A stretch of 64,000 bases of DNA, taken from positions 1-64,000 of the forward strand of contig JBGTJE010000080.1 of assembly GCA_041745295.1 (NCBI GenBank). Direction: 5' to 3'. A model generated the notes under the pieces. The model was not told where the DNA came from. It worked only from the letters and a program-made list of their open reading frames with translations, and made no database searches. The position numbers and the translations under genes are program-made. Shown piece by piece: positions 1-7,787 of this stretch; position 1 is the first letter of the stretch, and each line of letters starts with the position of its first letter. The DNA comes from JANMEB01 sp041745295 (GTDB taxonomy: Bacteria > Planctomycetota > Planctomycetia > Pirellulales > Pirellulaceae).

Positions 1-1
1 C

Positions 2-202
2 GACGCCAACGGCGACGGCAGTTTGAATCGCGAAGAGTTGCTGGAGTTTGCACGGCAGATGCCGCCACCTCCGCCCCGCGGCGGACCGGATGGTGGACCG
101 GATCGTGGCCCGGATGGCCGAAACCCTGGTCGGGGCGCTCCGGACGACGGACCGCACGCTCAACCCAGCGATCGTCCGCAACGTCCGCGGCGGCCAGATT
201 AG
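2..202 (+). CDS. EF-hand protein, C-terminal end (partial)
   Basis: Only the last 66 residues are in the window; the gene starts before position 1. The first visible residues, DANGDGSLNREELLEF, are a textbook EF-hand calcium loop, with Asp, Asn and Asp at positions 1, 3 and 5, Gly at 6, a hydrophobic residue at 8 and Glu at 12. After it comes a Pro/Gly/Arg/Asp-rich tail with repeated GGPD and RGPD units, which ends at TAG. Planctomycetes often carry exported EF-hand proteins with such tails, and they often sit beside two-component genes like those that follow here. Calcium binding by the one visible loop is likely from the motif; the overall role is unknown. Confidence 0.8.
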   Translation, partial: DANGDGSLNREELLEFARQMPPPPPRGGPDGGPDRGPDGRNPGRGAPDDGPHAQPSDRPQRPRRPD

Positions 203-326
203 TCGCCGACGCAAGGCTGAACTACAATTGATACGTTCTCGTCAGCGAGCGATCACACGCGTGGTCGCTCGCAATGTTTCTGACGAGCGAGCAGCACGAC
301 GGGCATACAATCCTCGGTTGCCTGCA

Positions 327-962
327 ATGCCATCAAATCGTTACACAAACGCGATCAATTTAGGCGATTGGGTCGCCGTGTTTACCGGCCGCGACTATAC
401 CGCCGTTGCATTCGTAGGCGTTGTCCTATCCCTACCGACCGACGAATCACCCGATTTCGTTGTCCACATTCCAAAATTCAACAAATACTGTCTCGCGGGC
501 GAAGCGGATCTGTTGGGAGTATACGAAACACGCGCTTCGCCAAACGACGCACCTAACCAATCTGATTTGGACGAGTTAGTCATCTACAATCCAATCCGAG
601 ACCAAAATAACTCACCGCGCGGCGCGACGTTCGCAGAGATCACGTTTGTTCCAAGGGACAATGCGAGCACGATCGCCGGCACCGTTCGAACTTGTCTTGG
701 CACAAAATTTGGATTCGATCTTGCGCGGACCGCCGATGGTTCATTCGGCGCTGAGCTAATTTCACGAGAACTTGAACGGTATCATCGCGTTACCACGTAT
801 TCCCATCTCACCGTGTACTGCCCAGAGCGGGACCATGAGAACCATGTCACATGGGTAGATCTGTTGCGACGGGCATTGACGCTCGATCACATCAAGACCC
901 AGTTAGACGGACTTAATAAACAGTCGTTCGGCCGCGATTCCGATTTTGAGGTTCGTCAGTGA
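327..962 (+). CDS. hypothetical protein, overlaps the regulator start
   Basis: This frame encodes about 211 residues from the ATG at 327. The frame stays open upstream to 48, but the part before 203 lies under the EF-hand gene and reads as an Arg-rich shadow, so a start after 202 is needed. GTG at 261 and TTG at 228 are alternatives, and no clear ribosome binding site decides between them. The protein is soluble, mixed alpha/beta in composition, with a beta-rich, aromatic first half (GDWVAVFTGRDYTAVAF) and a charged helical end. I recognise no family. Its TGA overlaps the GTG of the regulator by four bases, so the two may be translated together. It separates the EF-hand gene from the regulator and kinase. 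Confidence 0.6.
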   Translation: MPSNRYTNAINLGDWVAVFTGRDYTAVAFVGVVLSLPTDESPDFVVHIPKFNKYCLAGEADLLGVYETRASPNDAPNQSDLDELVIYNPIRDQNNSPRGATFAEITFVPRDNASTIAGTVRTCLGTKFGFDLARTADGSFGAELISRELERYHRVTTYSHLTVYCPERDHENHVTWVDLLRRALTLDHIKTQLDGLNKQSFGRDSDFEVRQ

Positions 963-1612
963 GAGTATTGGTCGTCGAAGACGAGGCGGATTTGAGACGG
1001 GCATTGGTTCAATCCCTCGACGAGACGGGGTACGCCGTGGACCAAGCGTCCGATGGCGAAGAGGGTATTCAAAAGGCGACGACTTGGGATTACGACGCGG
1101 TTGTCTTGGATATCATGCTCCCGCGGCGCAACGGTTGGGAAGTCCTCCAAACGCTGCGCCAATCGAAGCGAACGCCGGTTCTGATTCTGAGCGCGCGGGA
1201 TGCTCTTTTGGATCGAATTCGGGGGCTCGATGGCGGCGCCGATGACTATCTGGTTAAACCGTTTTCCTTCGTCGAGTTACATGCTCGCTTGCGGGCTTTG
1301 ATTCGCCGTTCGGTCGGACAAGCGAGTTCGATCGTGCAGATCGGTGGGATCGCCATCGATACGACCAAGCACACAGTGACGAAGGACGGCGAAACCGTGG
1401 TTTTGACGCCGCGCGAGTATGCCTTGGTGGAATTGTTGGCCTTGCACCGCGGGAGGTTGATCTCCCGGACGCTGATCTACGATCACATTTTTGGCGAGGA
1501 CGATTCGTCGCTCTCGAACTTAGTCGACGTCCACGTTTCCCACATTCGCAAGAAACTCGGCTCGGGATTCATTTCCACGCGGCGCGGCCAGGGATATATC
1601 ATCGATGGTTAA
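959..1612 (+). CDS. OmpR/PhoB-family response regulator
   Basis: Cytoplasmic transcription factor of 217 residues that takes phosphate from the kinase encoded next to it and binds DNA. The receiver domain occupies residues 1-120, with the acidic pair in VVEDEAD, the phospho-acceptor Asp51 in VVLDIMLP, and the conserved Lys in DDYLVKPF. A winged-helix Trans_reg_C domain fills residues 125-217, with typical LTPREYALVELLA and VDVHVSHIRKKL segments. The start is GTG, overlapping the previous stop as GTGA; the residues MRVLVVEDE fit the usual start of the family. Its TAA lies inside the kinase gene (8-base overlap), so regulator and kinase are one operon. The target genes cannot be read from the sequence. 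Confidence 0.95.
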   Translation: MRVLVVEDEADLRRALVQSLDETGYAVDQASDGEEGIQKATTWDYDAVVLDIMLPRRNGWEVLQTLRQSKRTPVLILSARDALLDRIRGLDGGADDYLVKPFSFVELHARLRALIRRSVGQASSIVQIGGIAIDTTKHTVTKDGETVVLTPREYALVELLALHRGRLISRTLIYDHIFGEDDSSLSNLVDVHVSHIRKKLGSGFISTRRGQGYIIDG

Positions 1613-3137
1613 ATCGCTGCGATGGCGACTGCAAATCTGGCAAGCCGCGATTCTGGGCTTAGTCGTGATTGGGTTTGGAACGGTCATTTACTTTCAGGTT
1701 CAACGAAGCGCGCTGGATGAAATCGACGCAGAGCTGTTGGGCGGTGCGCGAATTCTCGAAGGCGTCATGCGGACGATGCCGGGGGACTTGCTCGAACATG
1801 GGTTCATGCTACCACCACGCCCGCGCAACGATCGGAGGCCGCCCAACGGTCGTCCCAATCCAGACAGACCTGCCCAACCGCGAACGCTCTCCTCGGTGCC
1901 GGAACCCTGGGACCAAGCGCTCCAGTTGCCGCCGCTGATGTTGCAACCGCGCGGGCCGCAAGACCAACTCGCATACTTCGCGATCTATTCCGGCGATCGT
2001 CGACTGATCAAGGCAATCCCACCGGAAATGGCCAGCGGATGGTATATGCCGCGTCAGCCCGTACAGTTTCGCGTCGTGGACTTTCGCCGCGAGGTTGTGT
2101 TACACGGGCCCCATGAGACGTCGATCATCGTCGGCAAGGATATCCGCCCGCAATTCGACCGGATGCGTTGGTTGGCGATTCGCCTGGCCCTCACGGGTTT
2201 GGGAGTCATGGGTGTTGGGTTGATGGGGGGTTGGTGGATGTCGGGAAGCGCGATACGACCCATTCAACAGATCAATCAAACGGTCGCCAAGATTAATGCT
2301 TCGAATCTCGCGGCGCGGATCGACGTGCAAATGATGGATCGGGAGCTGCGCGATTTGGCGACCATCTTGAATTCCATGTGGAGTCGCTTGGAACAGGCAT
2401 TTGAACAGCAAGTTCGCTTTACAGCCGATGCGTCGCACGAGCTGCGAACACCCATTACCGTGCTGCTTTCGCACGCCGAACTCGCGCTTGCGCGGCCGCG
2501 TTCTGCTTCCGAATATCAGGAGACTATCGCTACGAGCTTGCGGGCCGGCGAGCGAATGAAGTCCTTGGTGGAGGACTTGTTGGTCTTGGCACGCGCCGAC
2601 GCAGGGAAATTGGCGCTCCGCAAACATCCCGTCGACTTAAAAACAATCGGCGAGGAAGCGGTCTCAATGCAAATACCAATTGCCGAACGGAGTGGTGTGA
2701 AATTGAAGTGCGATGGCCAACGAGCCATCGCCTGGGGCGATTCGGAACGACTGTCGCAAGTCGCGACAAACTTGATTGGCAATGCGATCCGCTACAACCG
2801 GCCGGGAGGCCAAATCACGGTGACGACGATGGCCTCCGACGGACAAGCAATCTTGCGCGTCAGCGATACGGGCGTCGGCATTTCGGCGCAGGATATTCCT
2901 CATTTGTTTGAGAGGTTCTACCGTGTGGATCAAGCCCGCTCCCGCGCGTCGGGAGGAAGCGGCTTGGGGCTGGCGATTTGCCAAAGCATTGTCGAAGCCC
3001 ACGACGGGAGCATCGTCGTGCAAAGCGAATTGGACGTCGGCAGTGTATTCGAGATTCGAATTCCGCAACCGCCGAATAAAACCGAAATTAATAAGCCGCT
3101 GACGCTTCCGGGCGGTATTGATCCCACATGGCACTAG
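1605..3137 (+). CDS. HAMP-domain sensor histidine kinase
   Basis: Inner membrane kinase of 510 residues, partner of the regulator it overlaps. The first membrane segment lies at about residues 10-30 (AAILGLVVIGFGTVIYF). An extracytoplasmic sensor of about 160 residues follows, with an unusual Pro/Arg/Asn-rich stretch near residues 70-95, and a second membrane segment lies near 190-212. HAMP follows (SAIRPIQQINQTVAKI). The HisKA phospho-acceptor is in ASHELRTPI, around residue 278. The ATPase domain shows the N box (NLIGNAIRY), the G1 box (VSDTGVGIS) and the G2 box (GGSGLGLAICQS). The layout matches EnvZ/CpxA-type kinases, and the sensor has no domain I recognise. Its basic, proline-rich stretch resembles the tail of the EF-hand protein upstream. 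Confidence 0.95.
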   Translation: MVKSLRWRLQIWQAAILGLVVIGFGTVIYFQVQRSALDEIDAELLGGARILEGVMRTMPGDLLEHGFMLPPRPRNDRRPPNGRPNPDRPAQPRTLSSVPEPWDQALQLPPLMLQPRGPQDQLAYFAIYSGDRRLIKAIPPEMASGWYMPRQPVQFRVVDFRREVVLHGPHETSIIVGKDIRPQFDRMRWLAIRLALTGLGVMGVGLMGGWWMSGSAIRPIQQINQTVAKINASNLAARIDVQMMDRELRDLATILNSMWSRLEQAFEQQVRFTADASHELRTPITVLLSHAELALARPRSASEYQETIATSLRAGERMKSLVEDLLVLARADAGKLALRKHPVDLKTIGEEAVSMQIPIAERSGVKLKCDGQRAIAWGDSERLSQVATNLIGNAIRYNRPGGQITVTTMASDGQAILRVSDTGVGISAQDIPHLFERFYRVDQARSRASGGSGLGLAICQSIVEAHDGSIVVQSELDVGSVFEIRIPQPPNKTEINKPLTLPGGIDPTWH

Positions 3138-3954
3138 TGCCTTCATTATCCCAGGGGCGAAGCCCCGATCGTTTGCCTAGCCCAGCCCTGCGGGCTTGTT
3201 GTTATACACATCTTTTCAGCCGCGAAGCGGCGGCAGGGGAGAGCCTGGGGCGCCAGCTTGGGATTGGTGGAGCTTTGCTCCGCCTCCGATCGCGGGCCCC
3301 TTCTTACGTCATTCCGGGCTGAGTCCCGGAATCCATCTTCCATGGATGGGAGACGTAGCAACCACTCAACAATTCACGAGGCGGAGCCTCGAAGACATTG
3401 CGTTCTCACGCAGGAGCATGGGAACGAGAGGACGCGTCCCACCTCACTTCGTCGGTTCCGATCTATTTTCAATCCGGAATCTTGCGGCCGGGGATCCAAG
3501 GGGCCTGGCCGTTTGATTTTGCGTCGTGTCGATAATTGGCAAACGGCCAGGCCGTTGGCCTTTTGCATTTACTGATGCGCAAGGTAACCCAGGCCTGCGA
3601 AGACTTGGCCTGGGCTATGAAAACCGCTGGGCCTTCGGCCCGCAATACAAAGTTGCCCCGTCAATTCTGCTTCGTAGAGTTGCGAGTTTTGGAAAGACTC
3701 TCCCCCATTTGATTTGCAGCCCTGCGTAACTTGCGTTTCCAATTCTTCCGGGGGATAATTCGGCATCAATTGCGTAATGCCAGACGCCCAGTCGCGCCGA
3801 CTGGTGTCGGCCGGAAATCATTTTGTCGGCGCGATTAGGGTGTGCCATAGAAAATCAGCCGCTGGGCGCTAGCCTCCGGTTTTGTCTTGAACAACGATTC
3901 AAAAACCGGACGCTAGCGCGTTTCGGCTGATGAAAAACACACGATTCGAGTTTT
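3138..3954. other. palindrome-rich intergenic region
   Basis: No convincing gene. The stretch holds a series of short inverted repeats: GGGGC/GCCCC just after the kinase stop, an ATTCCGGG..CCCGGAAT hairpin near 3309-3334 that recurs at 42174, a partial copy of the GTTCCCA-type element near 3378-3430, GGCCAGGCCG repeats around 3515-3560, and a GGGCCTTCGGCCC hairpin near 3630. Short open frames here are fragmentary and low in complexity. I read the region as accumulated dispersed repeats. Confidence 0.6.
3855..3931. repeat. inverted repeat with CGCTAGC core
   Basis: Two arms, about 3855-3883 and 3901-3930, are near-complementary. They share TCAGCCG / CGGCTGA ends, a CGCTAGC block and an AACCGG block, with a loop of about 17 bases between them. 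RNA from it would fold into a long interrupted hairpin. Only one copy lies in this window. Confidence 0.6.
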
Positions 3955-3994
3955 TTGACACAGCTGTGTAACATCCGATCTTTTCCTGGAGGAG
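3955..3994 (+). promoter_or_regulatory. putative promoter and operator dyad before the methyltransferase
   Basis: A perfect TTGACA (3955-3960) overlaps a perfect 12-base palindrome, ACACAGCTGTGT (3958-3969). A strong ribosome binding site, GGAGGAG, follows near 3988-3994, six bases before the ATG at 4000. No good -10 box lies 16-18 bases after the TTGACA. The hexamer may therefore be chance, and the palindrome may be a repressor site or nothing. The ribosome binding site is the firm part. Confidence 0.35.
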
Positions 3995-3999
3995 CCGCA

Positions 4000-5058
4000 A
4001 TGCCGATCGATCAAGCCAAACTGGACGACGTCATGGGGAAAATGCTCAACGATATGGGCGCGGCCGCCACGGGCGCGCTGGTCTTGGTCGGAGACAAGCT
4101 GGGACTGTATCGAGCGCTGGCCGCAGCGGGACCACTCACTCCGGCACAGCTCGCAGCGAAAACCTCAACGGCCGAGCGCTACGTTCGGGAATGGCTTGCG
4201 GCCCAAGCCGCTGCCGGATACATCGAGTTCCATCCCGCGCAAGACACGTATTCGATTTCACCCGAACACGCGATGGCATTAGCCGATGAAAAGAGTCCGG
4301 CTTTCGTCGCCGGGGCGTACGAAATCATCGCGTCGATGTTCAAGGACGAACCCAAAATCACGGACGCGTTTCGGTCCGGACGGGGGGTCGGTTGGCATGA
4401 GCACAGCGCTTGTTTGTTTCGCGGCACCGAACGGTTTTTTCGGGCCGGTTACGCTGCTCATCTAGTCCCCGAATGGCTTCCGGCGCTAGACGGTGTTTGC
4501 GCAAAATTGGAGCGCGGCGGATCGGTCGCGGATGTCGGTTGCGGTCACGGCGCTTCGACGATCGTCATGGCCAAGGCGTTTCCGCAATCGAAGTTCGTTG
4601 GTTTCGATTATCATTCTGCTTCCGTTGATCATGCGCGGGCCGCGGCTCGCGAAGCCGGCGTGGAATCACGCTGCCGGTTCGAAGTCGCCGATTCCAAAAG
4701 TTTTCCCGGCAATCATTACGACTTGGTCGCGTTTTTCGATTGCCTTCACGACATGGGTGACCCGGTCGGAGTCGCCAAACATGTGCGGAAGTCGCTTAAC
4801 CCCGATGGCACGTGGCTGATCGTCGAACCGTTTGCCAACGACAGCGTTGAAGATAATCTCAACCCGGTGGGGCGAATTTTTTACGCCGCATCAACCATGA
4901 TCTGTGTTCCGGCGTCGCTCAGTCAGGAAGTTGGCGCGGCGCTGGGAGCTCAGGCTGGCGAAGCCCGGCTGAAGCAAGTCGCAACGTCCGGAGGTTTTTC
5001 TCGGTTTCGCCGTGCCACGGAGACGCCGTTCAATTTGATCCTCGAGGCGAGGCCTTGA
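4000..5058 (+). CDS. SAM-dependent methyltransferase with winged-helix N-domain
   Basis: Predicted cytoplasmic small-molecule methyltransferase of 352 residues. Residues 1-100 form a helical, winged-helix-like domain (LAAKTSTAERYVREWLAAQAA), as in O-methyltransferases of the multi-domain type. From about residue 165 a Rossmann methyltransferase fold shows the SAM-binding motif I, VADVGCGHGASTIVMA, then motif II (FVGFDYHS) and a motif IV-like AFFDCLHDMGDP. The ATG at 4000 is chosen because GGAGGAG sits six bases before it; the frame is open 45 bases further up. The substrate is unknown. Genes of this type are often listed simply as class I methyltransferases with a regulator-like N-terminus. 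It stands alone, facing a minus-strand gene. Confidence 0.85.
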   Translation: MPIDQAKLDDVMGKMLNDMGAAATGALVLVGDKLGLYRALAAAGPLTPAQLAAKTSTAERYVREWLAAQAAAGYIEFHPAQDTYSISPEHAMALADEKSPAFVAGAYEIIASMFKDEPKITDAFRSGRGVGWHEHSACLFRGTERFFRAGYAAHLVPEWLPALDGVCAKLERGGSVADVGCGHGASTIVMAKAFPQSKFVGFDYHSASVDHARAAAREAGVESRCRFEVADSKSFPGNHYDLVAFFDCLHDMGDPVGVAKHVRKSLNPDGTWLIVEPFANDSVEDNLNPVGRIFYAASTMICVPASLSQEVGAALGAQAGEARLKQVATSGGFSRFRRATETPFNLILEARP

Positions 5059-5145
5059 GGAAGTCTTCAGTGTTCAGTTTTCAGAAAGACGGCGCGGGGA
5101 GAGAATCGAGTCGAATTCTCGTCTTAACCCTCAACCCTCACGCCT

Positions 5146-5934
5146 CTACGCGGCGCGGCGGGCGGCGGATAACTGCTTGAGGATCGGTAAGACGTGCTGT
5201 CGATAGCGGACCACTTGAGGATAAGCGCCCGCGGAAACTTGGCGTTCGCCGTGTCGTTCATACTCTGGCGGAGAAGACCAATCCGGTCGCGCGCCCGCGG
5301 GTAGTTGGATCAGGAGGGCTTCGAACCGGAAAGCTTCCGGACTCCAAGCCGCAAACGCCGCTTGGATTTCTGGCTGCAATTCGGGATACGCTTCCGCGGC
5401 AGAGATCTTGCGTCGCCAGGCCGTCGGATCGAGTCGCAGGATCGAGTGAATCGACGGGTCATCGAGGCGTTGAGGAATTGGGTGTGATTCCAATGAGAAT
5501 CCAATGTTCGCAATGGATCGCCCGCTCAGCTGTTCGGCAATTTCAACCGCTCGATCGATTACGCCGCGCCACAAGTCGTGCGTCATGATTGCGCCTTCGT
5601 ACGCATCGCCGACGACCAAGTCGATTTCGTGGCGCACCCAGTCCAGGGCCATGCGTTCGGCCAATTCCAAAAAGACGGTCGCATTTCCCTCGAGAACGTG
5701 CCGGTAAATTTGGCGGTCGCCGAATTGACCAAAAAGGCACCCGGTGGGTGCCGCGGCATCGGCCAACACGTGGCGTGTCGAGTTCAAGCGTGGCGCATTG
5801 CGTTGTCCCGACCCATCCGTCAGCACGTAGACCCTCGGTTGATTGGCGACCATCCAACCGTGGACACGAATTTCATGCCCCGGGTGAGCAATCGCCAACG
5901 CGCAACGCCGTTCGCTCGAGTGTTCTTGCTTCAA
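5146..5934 (-). CDS. divergent PIG-L/LmbE-like deacetylase family protein
   Basis: Cytoplasmic protein of 262 residues. The N-terminus, CALAIAHPGHEIRVHGWM, resembles the first strand and metal motif of PIG-L/LmbE-type N-deacetylases (AHPDDE), but with AHPGHE at residues 16-21. The next strand ends in VLTDGSG, as in the family. A later AYEGAIMTHD (residues 111-120) may supply the distal metal ligands. If the assignment holds, it would remove an acetyl group from an amino-sugar or act on a related bond. The Gly-His in place of Asp-Asp makes that uncertain. It has no operon partner. Its stop codon lies directly beside a CCTCAACCCTCACGCCT motif related to one at the end of the gene that stops at 52808. 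Confidence 0.5.
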   Translation of the reverse strand: MKQEHSSERRCALAIAHPGHEIRVHGWMVANQPRVYVLTDGSGQRNAPRLNSTRHVLADAAAPTGCLFGQFGDRQIYRHVLEGNATVFLELAERMALDWVRHEIDLVVGDAYEGAIMTHDLWRGVIDRAVEIAEQLSGRSIANIGFSLESHPIPQRLDDPSIHSILRLDPTAWRRKISAAEAYPELQPEIQAAFAAWSPEAFRFEALLIQLPAGARPDWSSPPEYERHGERQVSAGAYPQVVRYRQHVLPILKQLSAARRAA

Positions 5935-6267
5935 CTTCGGCTCTTCGAATTAAAGTCTCCGCGCATTAATCGAACGCGTCGGATGGTAGCAATATCTACG
6001 GCTACCGTTCAATGCCAAAGCAGCGTCTCGACCACCCACGCTACACTGAATTTCGAATTCCGTTGGAGGGCGGGACTCGAAGACTCGTCTCACCCTACCA
6101 GAGCTTTGATTCGCGCATTTTAGAAATATTACTCGTTCCCAGGTTCTGCTTGGGGACGCACTGTCTGCAAGGCTCCGCCTCGAAAATCGCCGGCAGAGCC
6201 GGCAACTCAGTCGTTTCCTAGGCGGAGCCTGGGAACCAGAGGGAAGGGTCAGCGATGGAGCAGCACC
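5935..6267. other. intergenic region with one dispersed repeat
   Basis: Between two minus-strand genes. The first 190 bases hold no gene I can support. The last part, from about 6127 to 6240, is a copy of the GTTCCCA-type palindromic element listed separately. The promoter of the PIG-L-like gene should lie just right of 5934, but no clear boxes stand out. Confidence 0.5.
6127..6240. repeat. GTTCCCA-type dispersed palindrome, copy 1
   Basis: Element of about 110 bases with ends CGTTCCCAGG and CCTGGGAAC in inverted order. It has an internal hairpin formed by GGCTCCGCC and a GCCGGCAGAGCCGGC block, and the conserved words GGGACGCACTGTC and GCGGAGCCTGGGAAC. Similar elements lie at 9371-9480 and 42305-42405, with a fragment near 3378-3430. 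Confidence 0.7.
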
Positions 6268-7185
6268 TCAAACAATGCTGTCTTGGATCGGTCGCATGGG
6301 GATGGCGGCCGGGTCGAACAAGAGCGGAAAGAACTGGCCGCGCATCGGCGTGTGCGCGGGGATCGGCGGTACGCCGTCTAAGAGCGGCTCATCCGAGTCC
6401 GAGCATACTCCGTCGCGAATGACGTTGAGTACGATCGCGCGGCGCGGTCGCTCAGTCCGGTTTTCATAAGATCCGTGCACCAGCAACGGATGGTGAAACG
6501 CACATTGGCCGCTCTTGAGTTCGATCGCAACAGGGGCTTGAAACTGTGCCCATTGCCGCGGGGTCAAGACGCGTTTGATTGCTTCCATGTCCCCGGCCAA
6601 TCCGGTGATGGGCAGCAAGTCCCATTCGTGCGATCCAGCGATGTACTGCAGGCAGCCATTGGCGCGGGTGCTTTCATCCAATCCGATCCAACAGGTCAAA
6701 TGGGCCATCGGTATGGTGCGCGTCCAATAGGAATAGTCCTGATGCCAAGCCACGACGCCCCCATGCCGCGCCGGTTTGCAAAACAATTGATCGTGCCAAA
6801 ATCGGACCGCGCCGCCGAGCAACTGGCTGGCCGCCATCAAGAAGGGTGGGTTCCAAAGCACGTCATGCAACGCGGGTCGAAGGCGCCACGCGCCGAGCGC
6901 GTGAAACAGAACTTGGGTTGGATCGTTCGATTCGTTGGAGTGGTATTCGTACCAATATTCACGACCTCGGTGATCGGGATGCATGAGTTCGGCTAACTCG
7001 AACCGCAACGCATCCATTTGACCTTGGTCCAAGAGTTGGATCGGGGCCAAGTAGCCAAATTCGTGAAAAAAGCGGGCTTGCTGGTCGCTCAAACGAAACG
7101 CATCCCAGTCTGCGGAATCGACCGGCCAAGGAAACAAATCCGTGATCGGCTCATGTTGTTTTGACAAGTCACTAGTCATAGCCAA
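6268..7185 (-). CDS. phytanoyl-CoA dioxygenase (PhyH) family protein
   Basis: Predicted Fe(II)/2-oxoglutarate-dependent oxygenase of 305 residues, cytoplasmic. The iron-binding facial triad can be read: HxD in AWHQDYSYW (His148, Asp150), and a distal His at about 237 in HPLLVHGSYENR, with the 2-oxoglutarate-binding Arg a few residues later (ERPRRAIV). The middle has the usual family text: LTCWIGLDESTRANGCL and IAGSH. Length fits the PhyH family. Members hydroxylate many small molecules, so the substrate cannot be named. The start is ATG at 7185; ATG two codons later is equally possible. It is divergent from the small membrane protein at 7316. Confidence 0.88.
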   Translation of the reverse strand: MAMTSDLSKQHEPITDLFPWPVDSADWDAFRLSDQQARFFHEFGYLAPIQLLDQGQMDALRFELAELMHPDHRGREYWYEYHSNESNDPTQVLFHALGAWRLRPALHDVLWNPPFLMAASQLLGGAVRFWHDQLFCKPARHGGVVAWHQDYSYWTRTIPMAHLTCWIGLDESTRANGCLQYIAGSHEWDLLPITGLAGDMEAIKRVLTPRQWAQFQAPVAIELKSGQCAFHHPLLVHGSYENRTERPRRAIVLNVIRDGVCSDSDEPLLDGVPPIPAHTPMRGQFFPLLFDPAAIPMRPIQDSIV

Positions 7186-7315
7186 GCCCCAAAGTCAAAT
7201 TACAATAATGTCTTCGCATTGTCGAATCTTAGTCTCGGGACGAACGGAGCGCCAACCGGCGTTCGCAATGTACCCGTGACGACTCGACGACGCATTCCCG
7301 AGGGACCGCAAAACT

Positions 7316-7453
7316 ATGTTGGACGCATTATTCCTGCTGGTGCCGAACTATTCCCTAGCCTACACGTTGGTGGGGCTATCGCTGTTGTTGGGGGTGCTCG
7401 CCGTTTGCCTTCCGCGCCCACGAAAAACGGATGTTCACGAAGACCATAAATAA
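7316..7453 (+). CDS. small single-pass membrane protein, 45 residues
   Basis: A short frame that starts ATG at 7316 and ends TAA. It encodes a short polar start, one long hydrophobic segment at about residues 5-32 (LAYTLVGLSLLLGVLAVCL), then a basic and acidic tail (PRPRKTDVHEDHK). The pattern of a membrane span followed at once by a Cys-Leu-Pro-Arg-Pro-Arg-Lys boundary looks like a real positive-inside single-pass protein, not random translation. A weak GAGGGA lies some ten bases upstream. It sits before the symporter gene, 334 bases away, so an accessory role is only a guess. Confidence 0.6.
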   Translation: MLDALFLLVPNYSLAYTLVGLSLLLGVLAVCLPRPRKTDVHEDHK

Positions 7454-7787
7454 TGCCAACGCCGCGACGGGATTTTCACAATGGATGCGATTCGACCTTT
7501 TGCAAACGTCCCCAACGGACTTGTTCCATTGGAACGGCAGATTTTCCGGCTAGACCACGGACTCCGTTTCGCCAGGACGCCCGCGAGCTTGTCTCGTGCG
7601 GTGAATCAGATTGACTCGAATTAGCGGAATGACGGATTCGCGGAATAACATCCCGGATCGTGCGACCCAATCTCGCTCACCCAACGGGACAAGCCCGTTG
7701 GGGTCAGTATTGGGATCGTAGCCGGAGGTTAGCCGATGAATCACTTGTTCCAACGAGGCAAGCTCGTTGGGGACAGGAATTGACCTG
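7454..7787. other. intergenic region with CCAACG hairpins
   Basis: No gene seen. Two short, strong hairpins of one family lie at 7680-7703 (CCCAACGGG..CCCGTTGGG) and 7750-7770 (CCAACGAG..CTCGTTGG). A degenerate third copy lies near 7506-7545. The second hairpin ends 17 bases before the symporter start and so could affect its expression. Confidence 0.55.

Noticed and set aside
48..326. N-terminal extension of the unknown gene at 327
   Set aside because: The first part overlaps the EF-hand gene and reads as an Arg-rich translation with no structure; a later start is more sensible.
3138..3954. Several short frames of 60-105 residues after the kinase gene
   Set aside because: They overlap each other in different frames across palindromes and have no start signals or conserved look.
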